A stretch of DNA of 64,000 nt from Ornithinibacillus contaminans (lineage in GTDB: Bacteria; Bacillota; Bacilli; Bacillales; Amphibacillaceae), in the NCBI RefSeq assembly GCF_001038425.2, contig NZ_LDPV02000030.1:1-64000 (forward strand), read 5' to 3'. Each line of letters starts with the position of its first letter. Within the stretch, counting starts at the first letter, position 1. Shown one piece after another: positions 34,421 through 42,441 of the stretch. The notes beneath the pieces were generated by a model that searched no databases, was not told the DNA's origin, and saw only the letters and a list, made by a program, of their open reading frames with translations. A program made the position numbers and the translations under genes.

Positions 34421-36027
34421 TATTCTCCCTTCTTCTCAGGAAGCGTTACTGGTAGTTTTCCTTTTACAGTCACCTTTCCAAATACTGCTTCCACTGCTAC
34501 CTTTAGTGCTGGTGCTGTAAACTCGTAAGTGGCAATATATGCTGGAACATCTGGCAAATATGAAATATCATAGGGACTTCTTGTCGCAATTACCACGATT
34601 TGTGGATTTTCTTGAAATAGCACTTTAACCAGTTCGATTTGTTTGTCTCTTGGCTTTACCGAAAGCGTACCTACGATAATGGCTTGGTAATCCTTTGCAA
34701 TTAACTTAAGATTGCTTATCTCTTCAGCTGTTGGCGGATTGGAAAGCTCAAAAATCTCGGTATTTTCATGTAGTTTATGTACAGTTTCTCCGAGGGAAAA
34801 CGTCGCATAGCGCTTATCCTCTACTTGCATTGCATAGCTGTTTTCAGGGTATACGACCAAAACACGACTATCTTCTACAAGATTAAGTGGTAGTAGCTCT
34901 TGCTCGTTTTTCACCAAAGTAATGCCTTGCTTGTAAAGTTCAAATGCTTCTACTTCATGAAACTTACTGCCAACATCGGTTGGCACGACTGGGGTAGCTG
35001 CTAGTGGAATATCCTCCCAGGTTAAATAGTCAGCCTTCAATCGCTTCACACGTTCATAAGCTGTATCTAATTCTCCTTCCGTAATTTCACCAGACTGGAC
35101 TGCTGCTTTGACAAGACTTAATGTTTCATATTGTCTGGATTGAAGATGCGAGACCATAATCAAGTCTACTCCTGCTTTTAAGGCGGCAACTGCCCCTTCT
35201 GCCGTACCGATACCTTCTGAAATTGCATTCATCTCCATGCAATCAGTTGTCACTACGCCAGTAAACCCTAATTCTTCTCTTAACAAATCTGTAATAACCT
35301 TTTTTGATAAGGTGGCTGGTACACCTGGCTGTTTTTCAATCGCAGGAAAATATACATGTGCCGTCATCACCGTATCTGCCCCTTGTTCCATCACCTCGAT
35401 AAACGGCTTCAGTTCAATCTGCTTCAACCGTTCCATATCATGGGCAATCGTTGGTAAATCGAGATGTGAGTCAACATTTGTATCCCCATGTCCCGGAAAG
35501 TGCTTTAAGGTGGTAATAACGCCAGCATCCTGCATCCCTTTAACTGCCTGTTTACCAAACGCAGCAACCATCTCCGCAGATTCGCCATAAGATCGCACGC
35601 CAATAACTGGATTGTCTGGATTATTATTCACATCCAAAACAGGCGCCAAATTCCAATTTATCCCAAGCGATTTTAGTTCACGACCAGTCAAGAGTCCTGT
35701 TATATAAGCATTTTCACTTCTACCTGTTGCCCCAAGTAACATAGAACCCGGAAAGATAGTAGCCCCTTCTCCTAGCCTACGAACAACACCATTCTCTTGA
35801 TCTATACAGATGAGTAACGGTTGTTTATGACCCGATTCTTTGGCTACCTTTTGTAATTCTGTCGTTAAAGCAAGAACTTCTTCTGTCGTACCAATATTTC
35901 GCCCAAAAAGAATTATGCCACCAACATGCTGTTGCTGAATAAGCTTCTTTATCTCTGGTGTTGCTGTTTTTCCTTTAAAGCCAAAAACCATTAACTGGCC
36001 AATCTTTTTATCAATCGTCATCTCCAT
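34420..36027 (-). CDS. nagZ: Beta-N-acetylglucosaminidase
   Basis: A GH3 exo-enzyme removing GlcNAc from GlcNAc-MurNAc units. The 535-residue protein has the GH3 barrel with KHFPGHGDTNVDSHLDLP (catalytic His-Asp dyad region) and the nucleophile in VTTDCMEM, followed by a C-terminal alpha/beta domain (from about residue 370). The N-terminus starts straight into the catalytic domain (DKKIGQLMVFGF) with no signal peptide, so it is cytoplasmic, unlike the secreted Bacillus subtilis NagZ. It lies 21 bases after the PIG-L gene. Confidence 0.92.
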   Translation of the reverse strand: MEMTIDKKIGQLMVFGFKGKTATPEIKKLIQQQHVGGIILFGRNIGTTEEVLALTTELQKVAKESGHKQPLLICIDQENGVVRRLGEGATIFPGSMLLGATGRSENAYITGLLTGRELKSLGINWNLAPVLDVNNNPDNPVIGVRSYGESAEMVAAFGKQAVKGMQDAGVITTLKHFPGHGDTNVDSHLDLPTIAHDMERLKQIELKPFIEVMEQGADTVMTAHVYFPAIEKQPGVPATLSKKVITDLLREELGFTGVVTTDCMEMNAISEGIGTAEGAVAALKAGVDLIMVSHLQSRQYETLSLVKAAVQSGEITEGELDTAYERVKRLKADYLTWEDIPLAATPVVPTDVGSKFHEVEAFELYKQGITLVKNEQELLPLNLVEDSRVLVVYPENSYAMQVEDKRYATFSLGETVHKLHENTEIFELSNPPTAEEISNLKLIAKDYQAIIVGTLSVKPRDKQIELVKVLFQENPQIVVIATRSPYDISYLPDVPAYIATYEFTAPALKVAVEAVFGKVTVKGKLPVTLPEKKGE

Positions 36028-36048
36028 GACCTATACACCGCCCTTTTT

Positions 36049-36765
36049 CTATAGCTCAAATCCCGGAATAGAGCTTCCTTTTCGCGTGTTGCTGCCAATT
36101 GGGAACTTCAATGTTTGCCCATAGGTTGTTCGCATTAAACAGCCTCTCATGGTTCCAAGCGCTTTATAATAGTCATAGTAACGGAACGAAGTGGAATTCA
36201 TAATAAACCAGTATTGAGATAATGCTTCCAGATACGTATCAAACTCTTCTGAAACATCAACATAAATATCTGGCTCATAGCCCTGCATATCCTCCCAGTT
36301 TTCACTATGAAGCATTCTTGATAACGAATGTGGTGGTAACCCATCGATATCAAACCCTGGCAATGCCGCCTTTAACCATGCTGCCTGTGTAATCTTTGGA
36401 CAAAGGGCATGATCGGGATGCATACTATTTACCCAATGAGTAATGACAATCGTTGGCTTTAGTTCCCGAAAAAGCTTGGCTACAGCTGTTACTGTTTCTT
36501 CATCTTCCTTCAACTCTGCATCCTTATAACCTAATGTAATGCTTTTAGCCCCGAGTATAGCTGCCGCTTTTTCTGCCTCTTTAATTTTTTGTTCCCGATA
36601 ATCCTCCACCGAAATATGTGTAGGATTTCCCTTTTCCCCTGCAGTTAAATGTAAAAATGTCACCTCATGTCCTGCTTTTGCATATTTATGGGCAATTGCG
36701 CCTGCCTGAATCTCAGCATCCCCACAATGAGCACCAATTACCATTACGTGATGTTTTCCATTCAT
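36049..36765 (-). CDS. PIG-L (LmbE)-family deacetylase
   Basis: A 238-residue zinc-dependent de-N-acetylase. The metal motif reads AHCGDAE where AHPDDE is usual, and the second motif is HPDHALCPK. Relatives deacetylate GlcNAc-linked compounds (BshB, MshB, chitooligosaccharide enzymes). It is the first gene of the recycling operon, just behind a perfect cre-type site. The substrate is presumably a GlcNAc- or MurNAc-containing sugar. The Cys for Pro and Ala for Asp changes in the first motif are unusual but keep the His, Asp and Glu ligands. Confidence 0.82.
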   Translation of the reverse strand: MNGKHHVMVIGAHCGDAEIQAGAIAHKYAKAGHEVTFLHLTAGEKGNPTHISVEDYREQKIKEAEKAAAILGAKSITLGYKDAELKEDEETVTAVAKLFRELKPTIVITHWVNSMHPDHALCPKITQAAWLKAALPGFDIDGLPPHSLSRMLHSENWEDMQGYEPDIYVDVSEEFDTYLEALSQYWFIMNSTSFRYYDYYKALGTMRGCLMRTTYGQTLKFPIGSNTRKGSSIPGFEL

Positions 36766-36796
36766 GTCTGCACCTCTTCCTATGGATATGACTTGA

Positions 36797-36810
36797 TGTA
36801 ATCGCTTACA
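36797..36810. promoter_or_regulatory. cre-type operator upstream of the recycling operon
   Basis: TGTAATCGCTTACA matches the CcpA cre consensus TGWNANCGNTNWCA at every position. It lies about 30 bases upstream of the PIG-L start codon. CcpA, active when glucose is plentiful, would repress; a LacI-family regulator could also bind. Confidence 0.75.
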
Positions 36811-37070
36811 TACTTTTTTTGAGCGAAATAAAATACCTTATCGAAGCCTTATAGAAGAAGAACTTATATTTTCTGAATAATGTAACACTATCATTATACA
36901 ATAAATCCGATAAATTAAAATACTAATTCATATTTTTTTATATTTTTTCGGTCTAATATTTCAAAAATATCGTATTAAACAGGACTAAATAGCTATAAAT
37001 TAACGAAAAACACATCTTTTATCCTATTATCTGAAAGAGGATTCTTATCATTAATGTTGAATAGTAACTG

Positions 37071-37084
37071 TGTAAGCGCTTAAA
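37071..37084. promoter_or_regulatory. cre-type operator upstream of the SpoIID-domain gene
   Basis: TGTAAGCGCTTAAA matches the cre consensus at 13 of 14 positions and contains the perfect palindrome TAAGCGCTTA. It lies just before the ribosome binding site of the divergent gene at 37102. Together with the site at 36797 it frames the shared 336-base promoter region. Confidence 0.6.
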
Positions 37085-37101
37085 AAATGGAGGTGTTACA
37101 C

Positions 37102-38673
37102 ATGTTAAGAAAGGTTAGTTTGATTTTTTTCGTAAGTTTACTAGTATTAGCAAGCTTTTTTAGTAACCATTTGTCTAGTTTTGCAGACAGTCCCACACAA
37201 CAAATACGTATTGGTGTCGTACCATCTACTGAGTCCATTACCATCGGGAGTAATCAAGATTTTACGATTACGGATAAAGAAACAGGCGCAATTATTTACA
37301 GTGGTACTAGTGAAACGGTACAAGTTGAGCTTTCTCAGGCAGCATCTGTGGAAACGAATTACTGGCTGCAAACAGCTTGGACAACCAATGTCCCTTATAT
37401 GCAGGATTGGTTAAATCGAGCAGAAATTGCTGGCTATGACACGTATGTGGAAGACTATAATAATGGCTGGCGTTTATTAATTGGTAAATTTCCTGCTAAT
37501 GCCGGTTGGGGAGAACGAGAAGCTTTCCGCCAACAAATGATTGCTCAAGGGTTTGCTGCAAGTGATGCTTATTGGCGGTTAATAACCGTCTCATCTGGTG
37601 AATCAGAATTCCGCGTAATTGCAGAGGATTTTGAAACAGTTGTCCCCAATGCAATTCAGATTAGCTCCGAAAATGGATTCATTAAGATTGACGGAAAACA
37701 ATACCGGGGAATTGGTGAAGTTGCCTTTAATAGCAGTGGTACACTAGCAGGTATTAATGAATTACCACTGGAGGAATATTTATATGGGGTTGTACCTTTG
37801 GAATTGCCACCAAATCCATATGGCGAGCTAGAAGCACAAAAAGCACAAGCCGTTGCAGCTAGAACTTACGCCATCTCTGGTCTAGGAAAGCGTAATGCGG
37901 ATGGCTATGATTTACTCCCAACTACTTCTGATCAAGTATATGGGGGCTATGATGCGGAACAACCCGTTTCCACCCAAGCAGTCCAAGAAACCGCTGGGGT
38001 TGTTGCAACGTATAACGGTGACTTAATTAGCGCAGTCTACCATTCAACCTCAGGGGGATTTACAGCAAATAATGAAGATGTATGGAATTCTGACCCTGTG
38101 CCTTATTTGCGTGGAGTACCAGATTCGCAACGAGGAAAATCCTTCGAGCATGTACCAACCCTTGCAGTATTCAAAAACAGTGCCAATCCAAAGGCACTAC
38201 GCGCAACAAGAAATGGTGACTTTGAAGCAGACTGGTCTCGCTACCATCGTTGGTATTTTGAATGGACAAAAGAAGAGATTAGTGAGGTGCTAAGTGACTA
38301 TTTTAGCACCGATGTTGGAGAAGTCTATGAAATTAATGTGGTAGAACGTTCCAATTCCGGTAGAGTTCTAGAAATTGAATTCATAACAGAAAACGGTACC
38401 TTCTATGAATACAAAGATCAAATCCGCTGGGCATTAAAATACATTAATGCCAATGGCGCACAAAGTGTTTTACTCAGCACCCTCTTCTATATAGAGCCGG
38501 TAAACGATAAACGAACTAAAGAACTAACTGGCTTTGAAGTTTATGGCGGCGGCTGGGGTCACGGTGTCGGCATGTCACAAACCGGTGCAATGGGCATGGC
38601 CGTTAAAAACCGTACCTATGATCAAATTTTAAAGCATTATTATCAAGGGATTGAGTTAGAAGTATGGGATTAA
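37102..38673 (+). CDS. Secreted SpoIID/LytB-domain protein
   Basis: About 523 residues with a Sec signal peptide (cleavage likely after SSFA, residue 28), an SPOR-like repeat region (residues about 90-170, YWLQTAWTT and LLIGKF) and a SpoIID/LytB domain. The latter has LEEYLYGVVPLELPP with the glutamate that is catalytic in SpoIID lytic transglycosylases, KAQAVAARTYAI, YHSTSGG and GWGHGVGMSQTGA. SpoIID cleaves glycan strands to 1,6-anhydro-MurNAc ends. GGAGGTG seven bases before the ATG at 37102 decides the start. Being divergent from an operon containing anmK suggests it feeds that pathway. Confidence 0.88.
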   Translation: MLRKVSLIFFVSLLVLASFFSNHLSSFADSPTQQIRIGVVPSTESITIGSNQDFTITDKETGAIIYSGTSETVQVELSQAASVETNYWLQTAWTTNVPYMQDWLNRAEIAGYDTYVEDYNNGWRLLIGKFPANAGWGEREAFRQQMIAQGFAASDAYWRLITVSSGESEFRVIAEDFETVVPNAIQISSENGFIKIDGKQYRGIGEVAFNSSGTLAGINELPLEEYLYGVVPLELPPNPYGELEAQKAQAVAARTYAISGLGKRNADGYDLLPTTSDQVYGGYDAEQPVSTQAVQETAGVVATYNGDLISAVYHSTSGGFTANNEDVWNSDPVPYLRGVPDSQRGKSFEHVPTLAVFKNSANPKALRATRNGDFEADWSRYHRWYFEWTKEEISEVLSDYFSTDVGEVYEINVVERSNSGRVLEIEFITENGTFYEYKDQIRWALKYINANGAQSVLLSTLFYIEPVNDKRTKELTGFEVYGGGWGHGVGMSQTGAMGMAVKNRTYDQILKHYYQGIELEVWD

Positions 38674-38696
38674 TGGTTTGAGTTAAAGGTAAAATT

Positions 38697-38831
38697 AAGG
38701 CTGGGGCATAAGCAAAATACGACCAACACTCAAATTTAGTGTAGGGCGTATACGTAGGTCCGGTGGGAAACTGGTAAGGTGGATACCCCAAAGGAGCAAA
38801 CACCTGCCGCTAATTGCTTATGTCCAGCCTT
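38697..38831. repeat. Long imperfect inverted repeat between convergent genes
   Basis: AAGGCTGGGGCATAAGCAA (38697-38715) pairs with TTGCTTATGTCCAGCCTT (38814-38831) with one bulge and one wobble. The 98 bases between include a smaller ACACT/AGTGT hairpin. It lies between the convergent SpoIID-domain and MurK genes. It could be a bidirectional terminator or a MITE-like mobile palindrome; GGCTGGG-CATAA ends recur in intergenic repeats of Gram-positive bacteria. Confidence 0.65.
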
Positions 38832-38833
38832 GT

Positions 38834-39805
38834 TTATTTCAATCGAACCTTCAAGGCTTCTATCAAGCCTTCATCAGGAGTTAAACCAATCATGTTATAG
38901 GCAGCAAACACACTCCCCGCAACTGGTGGTAATTCAGGCAGCATAATCGCAATGGATGAACCCAGATCCTGTAGTTCCTCCCGGAGTAATACCGGAATAA
39001 CACGCTTTGCTTGAAAAACACCACCACAAAGCACGACTGGAACTGGAGCAACTTCATCGTCATGAAATAATTTTCGGTATAGCACGCGAATACTGTCACC
39101 AACATCGGAAACGACTGCACGAACAATCTCACTTGAGACTTCATCTCCCTTTTCAAAAGCTCTCAGCACTAGTTCTGATACTGGAGCTATCTTAACTTTC
39201 GGATTATTAGCTTGATAGATTTTATCAATTAAGGAACGAGCATTATGAACCCCAAATCGATCGAAAAGTAGTTCCACTAAAATAGTGTCTTTCCCTCGAC
39301 CATCCAGTCGTTTCAGAGCTGCACTTATCCCTCGTCTTCCAATATCATATCCGCTTCCCTCATCACCTACTAAATATCCCCAGCCACCAACACGATCCTG
39401 TTTCCCTTGACTAGTTATTCCATAGGTAATGGAACCAGTGCCACATATTTGAACGATGCCCGGCTTTCCAATTGTCCCGGAATACAATGCATTCAATGCA
39501 TCGATTTCAACGCGAACTTCTGTGGTGTCCCCAACATATTTTAGTAGCAATCCTTCTAAATACTGCTTGGTTTCAGGACTCCCCGCACCAGAGATTCCTG
39601 CAAAAACAGCGTGTACCTCAGTAACTGTTATTTTCCGCCTCAAATCTCGAAAAATACTAGCAATCGTTTCCTCCAATTCTTGCTTCGATATCGTATTCGG
39701 ATTGGTTGTTCCATATGTAGTACACATGTAAACATTCCCTTTTACATCGGCAACGACCACATCTGTCTTTGTCCCGCCGCCATCAATACCGACAACATAT
39801 ACCAT
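38834..39805 (-). CDS. murK: BadF/BcrA-family amino-sugar kinase, MurK-like
   Basis: A 323-residue ASKHA kinase: VVGIDGGGTKTDVVVAD at the N-terminus, ICGTGSITYG and GGWGYLVGDEGSGYDIGR in the middle, CGGVF near the C-terminus. Clostridial MurK of this family phosphorylates MurNAc and GlcNAc at position 6, supplying MurQ. It follows namZ by 12 bases. The ATG at 39805 (AGGTGA five bases upstream) is preferred over the GTG at 39814. A plain GlcNAc kinase is the alternative. Confidence 0.8.
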   Translation of the reverse strand: MVYVVGIDGGGTKTDVVVADVKGNVYMCTTYGTTNPNTISKQELEETIASIFRDLRRKITVTEVHAVFAGISGAGSPETKQYLEGLLLKYVGDTTEVRVEIDALNALYSGTIGKPGIVQICGTGSITYGITSQGKQDRVGGWGYLVGDEGSGYDIGRRGISAALKRLDGRGKDTILVELLFDRFGVHNARSLIDKIYQANNPKVKIAPVSELVLRAFEKGDEVSSEIVRAVVSDVGDSIRVLYRKLFHDDEVAPVPVVLCGGVFQAKRVIPVLLREELQDLGSSIAIMLPELPPVAGSVFAAYNMIGLTPDEGLIEALKVRLK

Positions 39806-39817
39806 CCTATTCACCTA

Positions 39818-40963
39818 CTAGTAGAGTAAATATTTTTTTCTAATCGTGATAAATTCCTGTGCCGATGCCGAGAGCGACTCACGGAACGGCGCTGTATTCC
39901 CTTGCTCTACCTGATGTCTTAAATCATCTGTTCCTGCCAACAAATCGATAAAGTAGCGATTTGCTTTTCCTGCTGTTATATACGAAAACTCATCTGGGTA
40001 GCATTTGGCTAGTGTTTCTATCAAGTAAATTCCAATCTCAAATGGATTAATAATTCGATTAGCTAAATGTACCTGTACACCTTCACAGACTTCTCCCGCA
40101 TGCTTGGAATACATCGGTTTAAACACTGTTGGGCGGAATAACACTCCCGCTAATGAAAGATTATTTAATTCGGTCGCTAATTTTCGTCCATCTACAAATG
40201 GTGCTCCGATTACTTCGAACGGTCTTGTTGTCCCTCTTCCTTCTGAAAAGTTAGTCCCTTCCACTAGACAGGTTCCAGGGTACAACAGACACATATCCAT
40301 CGTCGTTGTATTCGGCGTAGGAGGCACCCAAAATAAATCTGTCTCATCAAAAAACATCCCCCGTTGCCAACCTTCCATTCCAATAACCTCGAGCTCGCAC
40401 TCGATACCAAATTCATGCTTGAATAATACAGATAATTCCCCGATTGTCATCCCGTGTCGGACTGGCATAGGATATTGACCAACAAACGAACGGAAACGCT
40501 CTTCTACCAAATTTCCTTCAACTGATACACCATTAATCGGATTAGGACGATCTAGTACGATAACTTTTTTACCCATTTGCCCACAAATTTTCATCACATT
40601 TGCCAATGTATAAATAAACGTATAATACCGTGTACCAATATCCTGTAGGTCACAAACCATTACATCAACATTTTCTAGCATTGTGGTATTTGGTTTCTTA
40701 TCCTTTGTATACAAGCTATATATTGGTACTCCCGTATACGAATCAATGCTGGAATCAACATGCTGGCCCTCTTGAACCTCTCCACGAAGACCATGCTCTG
40801 GTCCAAATAATGCCGTTAGTTGAATTGCGTCATGCTTATAAAATAAATCAATCGTTGCCTCAAGCTGATGATTAACCCCTGTTAAATTGGTTAACAGCCC
40901 TACTCGCTGCCCCTTGACGATGTTTGTATGCTTTTCAAGAAAAACCTCTAAGCCTACCTTCAC
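39818..40963 (-). CDS. namZ: Exo-beta-N-acetylmuramidase
   Basis: DUF1343/NamZ family (Bacillus subtilis YbbC), which releases MurNAc from the non-reducing end of glycan fragments. Family segments present are FGPEHGLRGEVQEG, YSLY, CDLQDIGTRYYTFIYT, DRPNPING and FSEGRGTTRPFE. The start is a GTG at 40963 with GGGGAG seven bases upstream, giving 381 residues; the longer frame to 41026 lacks a ribosome binding site. No signal peptide is visible from either start, so it seems cytoplasmic, unlike the secreted Bacillus subtilis enzyme. Confidence 0.9.
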   Translation of the reverse strand: MKVGLEVFLEKHTNIVKGQRVGLLTNLTGVNHQLEATIDLFYKHDAIQLTALFGPEHGLRGEVQEGQHVDSSIDSYTGVPIYSLYTKDKKPNTTMLENVDVMVCDLQDIGTRYYTFIYTLANVMKICGQMGKKVIVLDRPNPINGVSVEGNLVEERFRSFVGQYPMPVRHGMTIGELSVLFKHEFGIECELEVIGMEGWQRGMFFDETDLFWVPPTPNTTTMDMCLLYPGTCLVEGTNFSEGRGTTRPFEVIGAPFVDGRKLATELNNLSLAGVLFRPTVFKPMYSKHAGEVCEGVQVHLANRIINPFEIGIYLIETLAKCYPDEFSYITAGKANRYFIDLLAGTDDLRHQVEQGNTAPFRESLSASAQEFITIRKKYLLY

Positions 40964-41068
40964 AACACCACTCCCCAACAACTGTCTGAATTCATGTCTA
41001 TCATACCATAACCAGGTCAATAACAATCGTAATTTTCAGTCACCTTATACATAACTGAAAGAAAGCAT

Positions 41069-41096
41069 AAAAAAGAAGCCAAAATTGGCCTCTTCT
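41069..41096 (-). terminator. Terminator of the LacI-family gene
   Basis: AAGAGGCCAA / TTGGCTTCTT (10-bp stem with one wobble) then TTTTTT on the minus strand, directly after the malR-like stop codon. Confidence 0.8.
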
Positions 41097-42111
41097 AATG
41101 TTTGCTCACAGAATCCCGATAAACGATTTTATGTGGAATTATAATTCGTTTCGCAGGCTCATTTTTATTTATCGTTTTTTCAATCAGTACTTTCGCTGAT
41201 TGAGCACCTAATTCTTGAATATGAATATCGACAGTCGTCAAGGCCGGTCTAGTAATCTCCGATAAGTAAACATTATTAAAACTAACCATCGAAACATCCT
41301 GCGGGACACGGATACCAGACTCTTCTAATCTACTTAACATTCCTAAACTGATTAAATCATCACTGACTACTAAGCCTGTTGGGATTGTTTCCAGGGAAAG
41401 TAAATGCTCCACTGCTTCTCGTCCACCCGATTTCAAAAACTGCGTGTGAATTTTATACGACTCCTGATTCGGAATTCCCGCTTCTCGTAATGCAGCTTCA
41501 TAACCACCTTCACGTTCGCGCGTTACTAGCAACTCGCGAGAACCACCAATAAAGCCTATTCGTTCATGCCCCATTTCAATTAAGTGGGTTGTAATTTCCT
41601 TTCCAGCCTTGAAGTTATCATTATCCACATGGGTAATTTCTGTCTCAAAGCGGTCAGGTTTTCCAACTATGACAAACGGAAATCCCTGTTCACGTAAAAA
41701 GTTGGTCACCTTATCTTCTACACGAGAATAAAGTAAAATCACACCATCTACATAACTGCCATAAACCATTCGTTGAACTTCCTTAAATATTTCCTCCTCC
41801 GTTTCACCAGTCGAAAGAAACATTGAGTATGATACATCATGAATAACAGAGCTAATTCCTCGAAGTATTTCGGGGAAAAATGGATTTTGCAAAGCACGGT
41901 TTGCAGAAGATGGCATAATAACACCTATTGCTTTAGTAGACTTAGCAACTAGATTACGGGCATTAATATTCGGATGATAGCCTAATTCCTTCATCATCCT
42001 ACGCACTTTTTTCTTCGTTTCTTCACTTATTCTAGGATTATTGGCAATCACACGAGAAACCGTAGAGGGTGATACACCACTTGCTTTTGCCACATCTTTT
42101 ATTGTTACCAT
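41095..42111 (-). CDS. malR: LacI-family regulator, MalR-like
   Basis: A 338-residue repressor: N-terminal helix-turn-helix VTIKDVAKASGVSPSTVSRVIANNPRIS, hinge ARNLVAKSTKAIGVIMP, then a periplasmic-binding-like sensor domain (GHERIGFIGG, TGLVVSDDLI). It follows the maltodextrin genes in the same direction, the usual place of MalR, which represses malE-type operons until maltose appears. AGAGGGTG sets the ATG. LacI/cre-like operators lie 6-7 kb upstream in the malE-nplT divergent region. Confidence 0.8.
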   Translation of the reverse strand: MVTIKDVAKASGVSPSTVSRVIANNPRISEETKKKVRRMMKELGYHPNINARNLVAKSTKAIGVIMPSSANRALQNPFFPEILRGISSVIHDVSYSMFLSTGETEEEIFKEVQRMVYGSYVDGVILLYSRVEDKVTNFLREQGFPFVIVGKPDRFETEITHVDNDNFKAGKEITTHLIEMGHERIGFIGGSRELLVTREREGGYEAALREAGIPNQESYKIHTQFLKSGGREAVEHLLSLETIPTGLVVSDDLISLGMLSRLEESGIRVPQDVSMVSFNNVYLSEITRPALTTVDIHIQELGAQSAKVLIEKTINKNEPAKRIIIPHKIVYRDSVSKH

Positions 42112-42119
42112 TTAATCAC

Positions 42120-42404
42120 CCTCTAATTTACATTTTATCTTGCTATATTCTTCGATTTTTTCATGTTTACCACTTAAAAATTCTGTTTTAGTTCAACTCT
42201 TCTACATGATTTCAAGGTATGCAGACTGATCGTTTTCTGTCTGATTTAAAACCCTTACATTTACTTTATCGGCAGGTTACTTAATTTCTGAATCTGGCTT
42301 CTAAAAAAGCTATCCATACCATTTTAAAAAAGCAACCACATCGTAACAGCCTACACCAAAGTTGGTACATCATCAAATATCCCACATAATCGTATCTAAG
42401 CAGT
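42120..42404. other. Spacer between the alpha-glucosidase and malR genes
   Basis: AT-rich DNA of about 285 bases with no supported gene. It may hold a separate malR promoter; I could not assign one. Confidence 0.5.
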
Positions 42405-42434
42405 AAGGGGACAAACTATTTTTGCCCCCTTTTT
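42405..42434. terminator. Hairpin after the alpha-glucosidase gene
   Basis: GGGGACAAA / TTTGCCCCC (one wobble) followed by TTTTT on the plus strand and only a weak T tract on the minus strand. It is placed right after the alpha-glucosidase stop. Confidence 0.55.
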
Positions 42435-42441
42435 CCTAACC

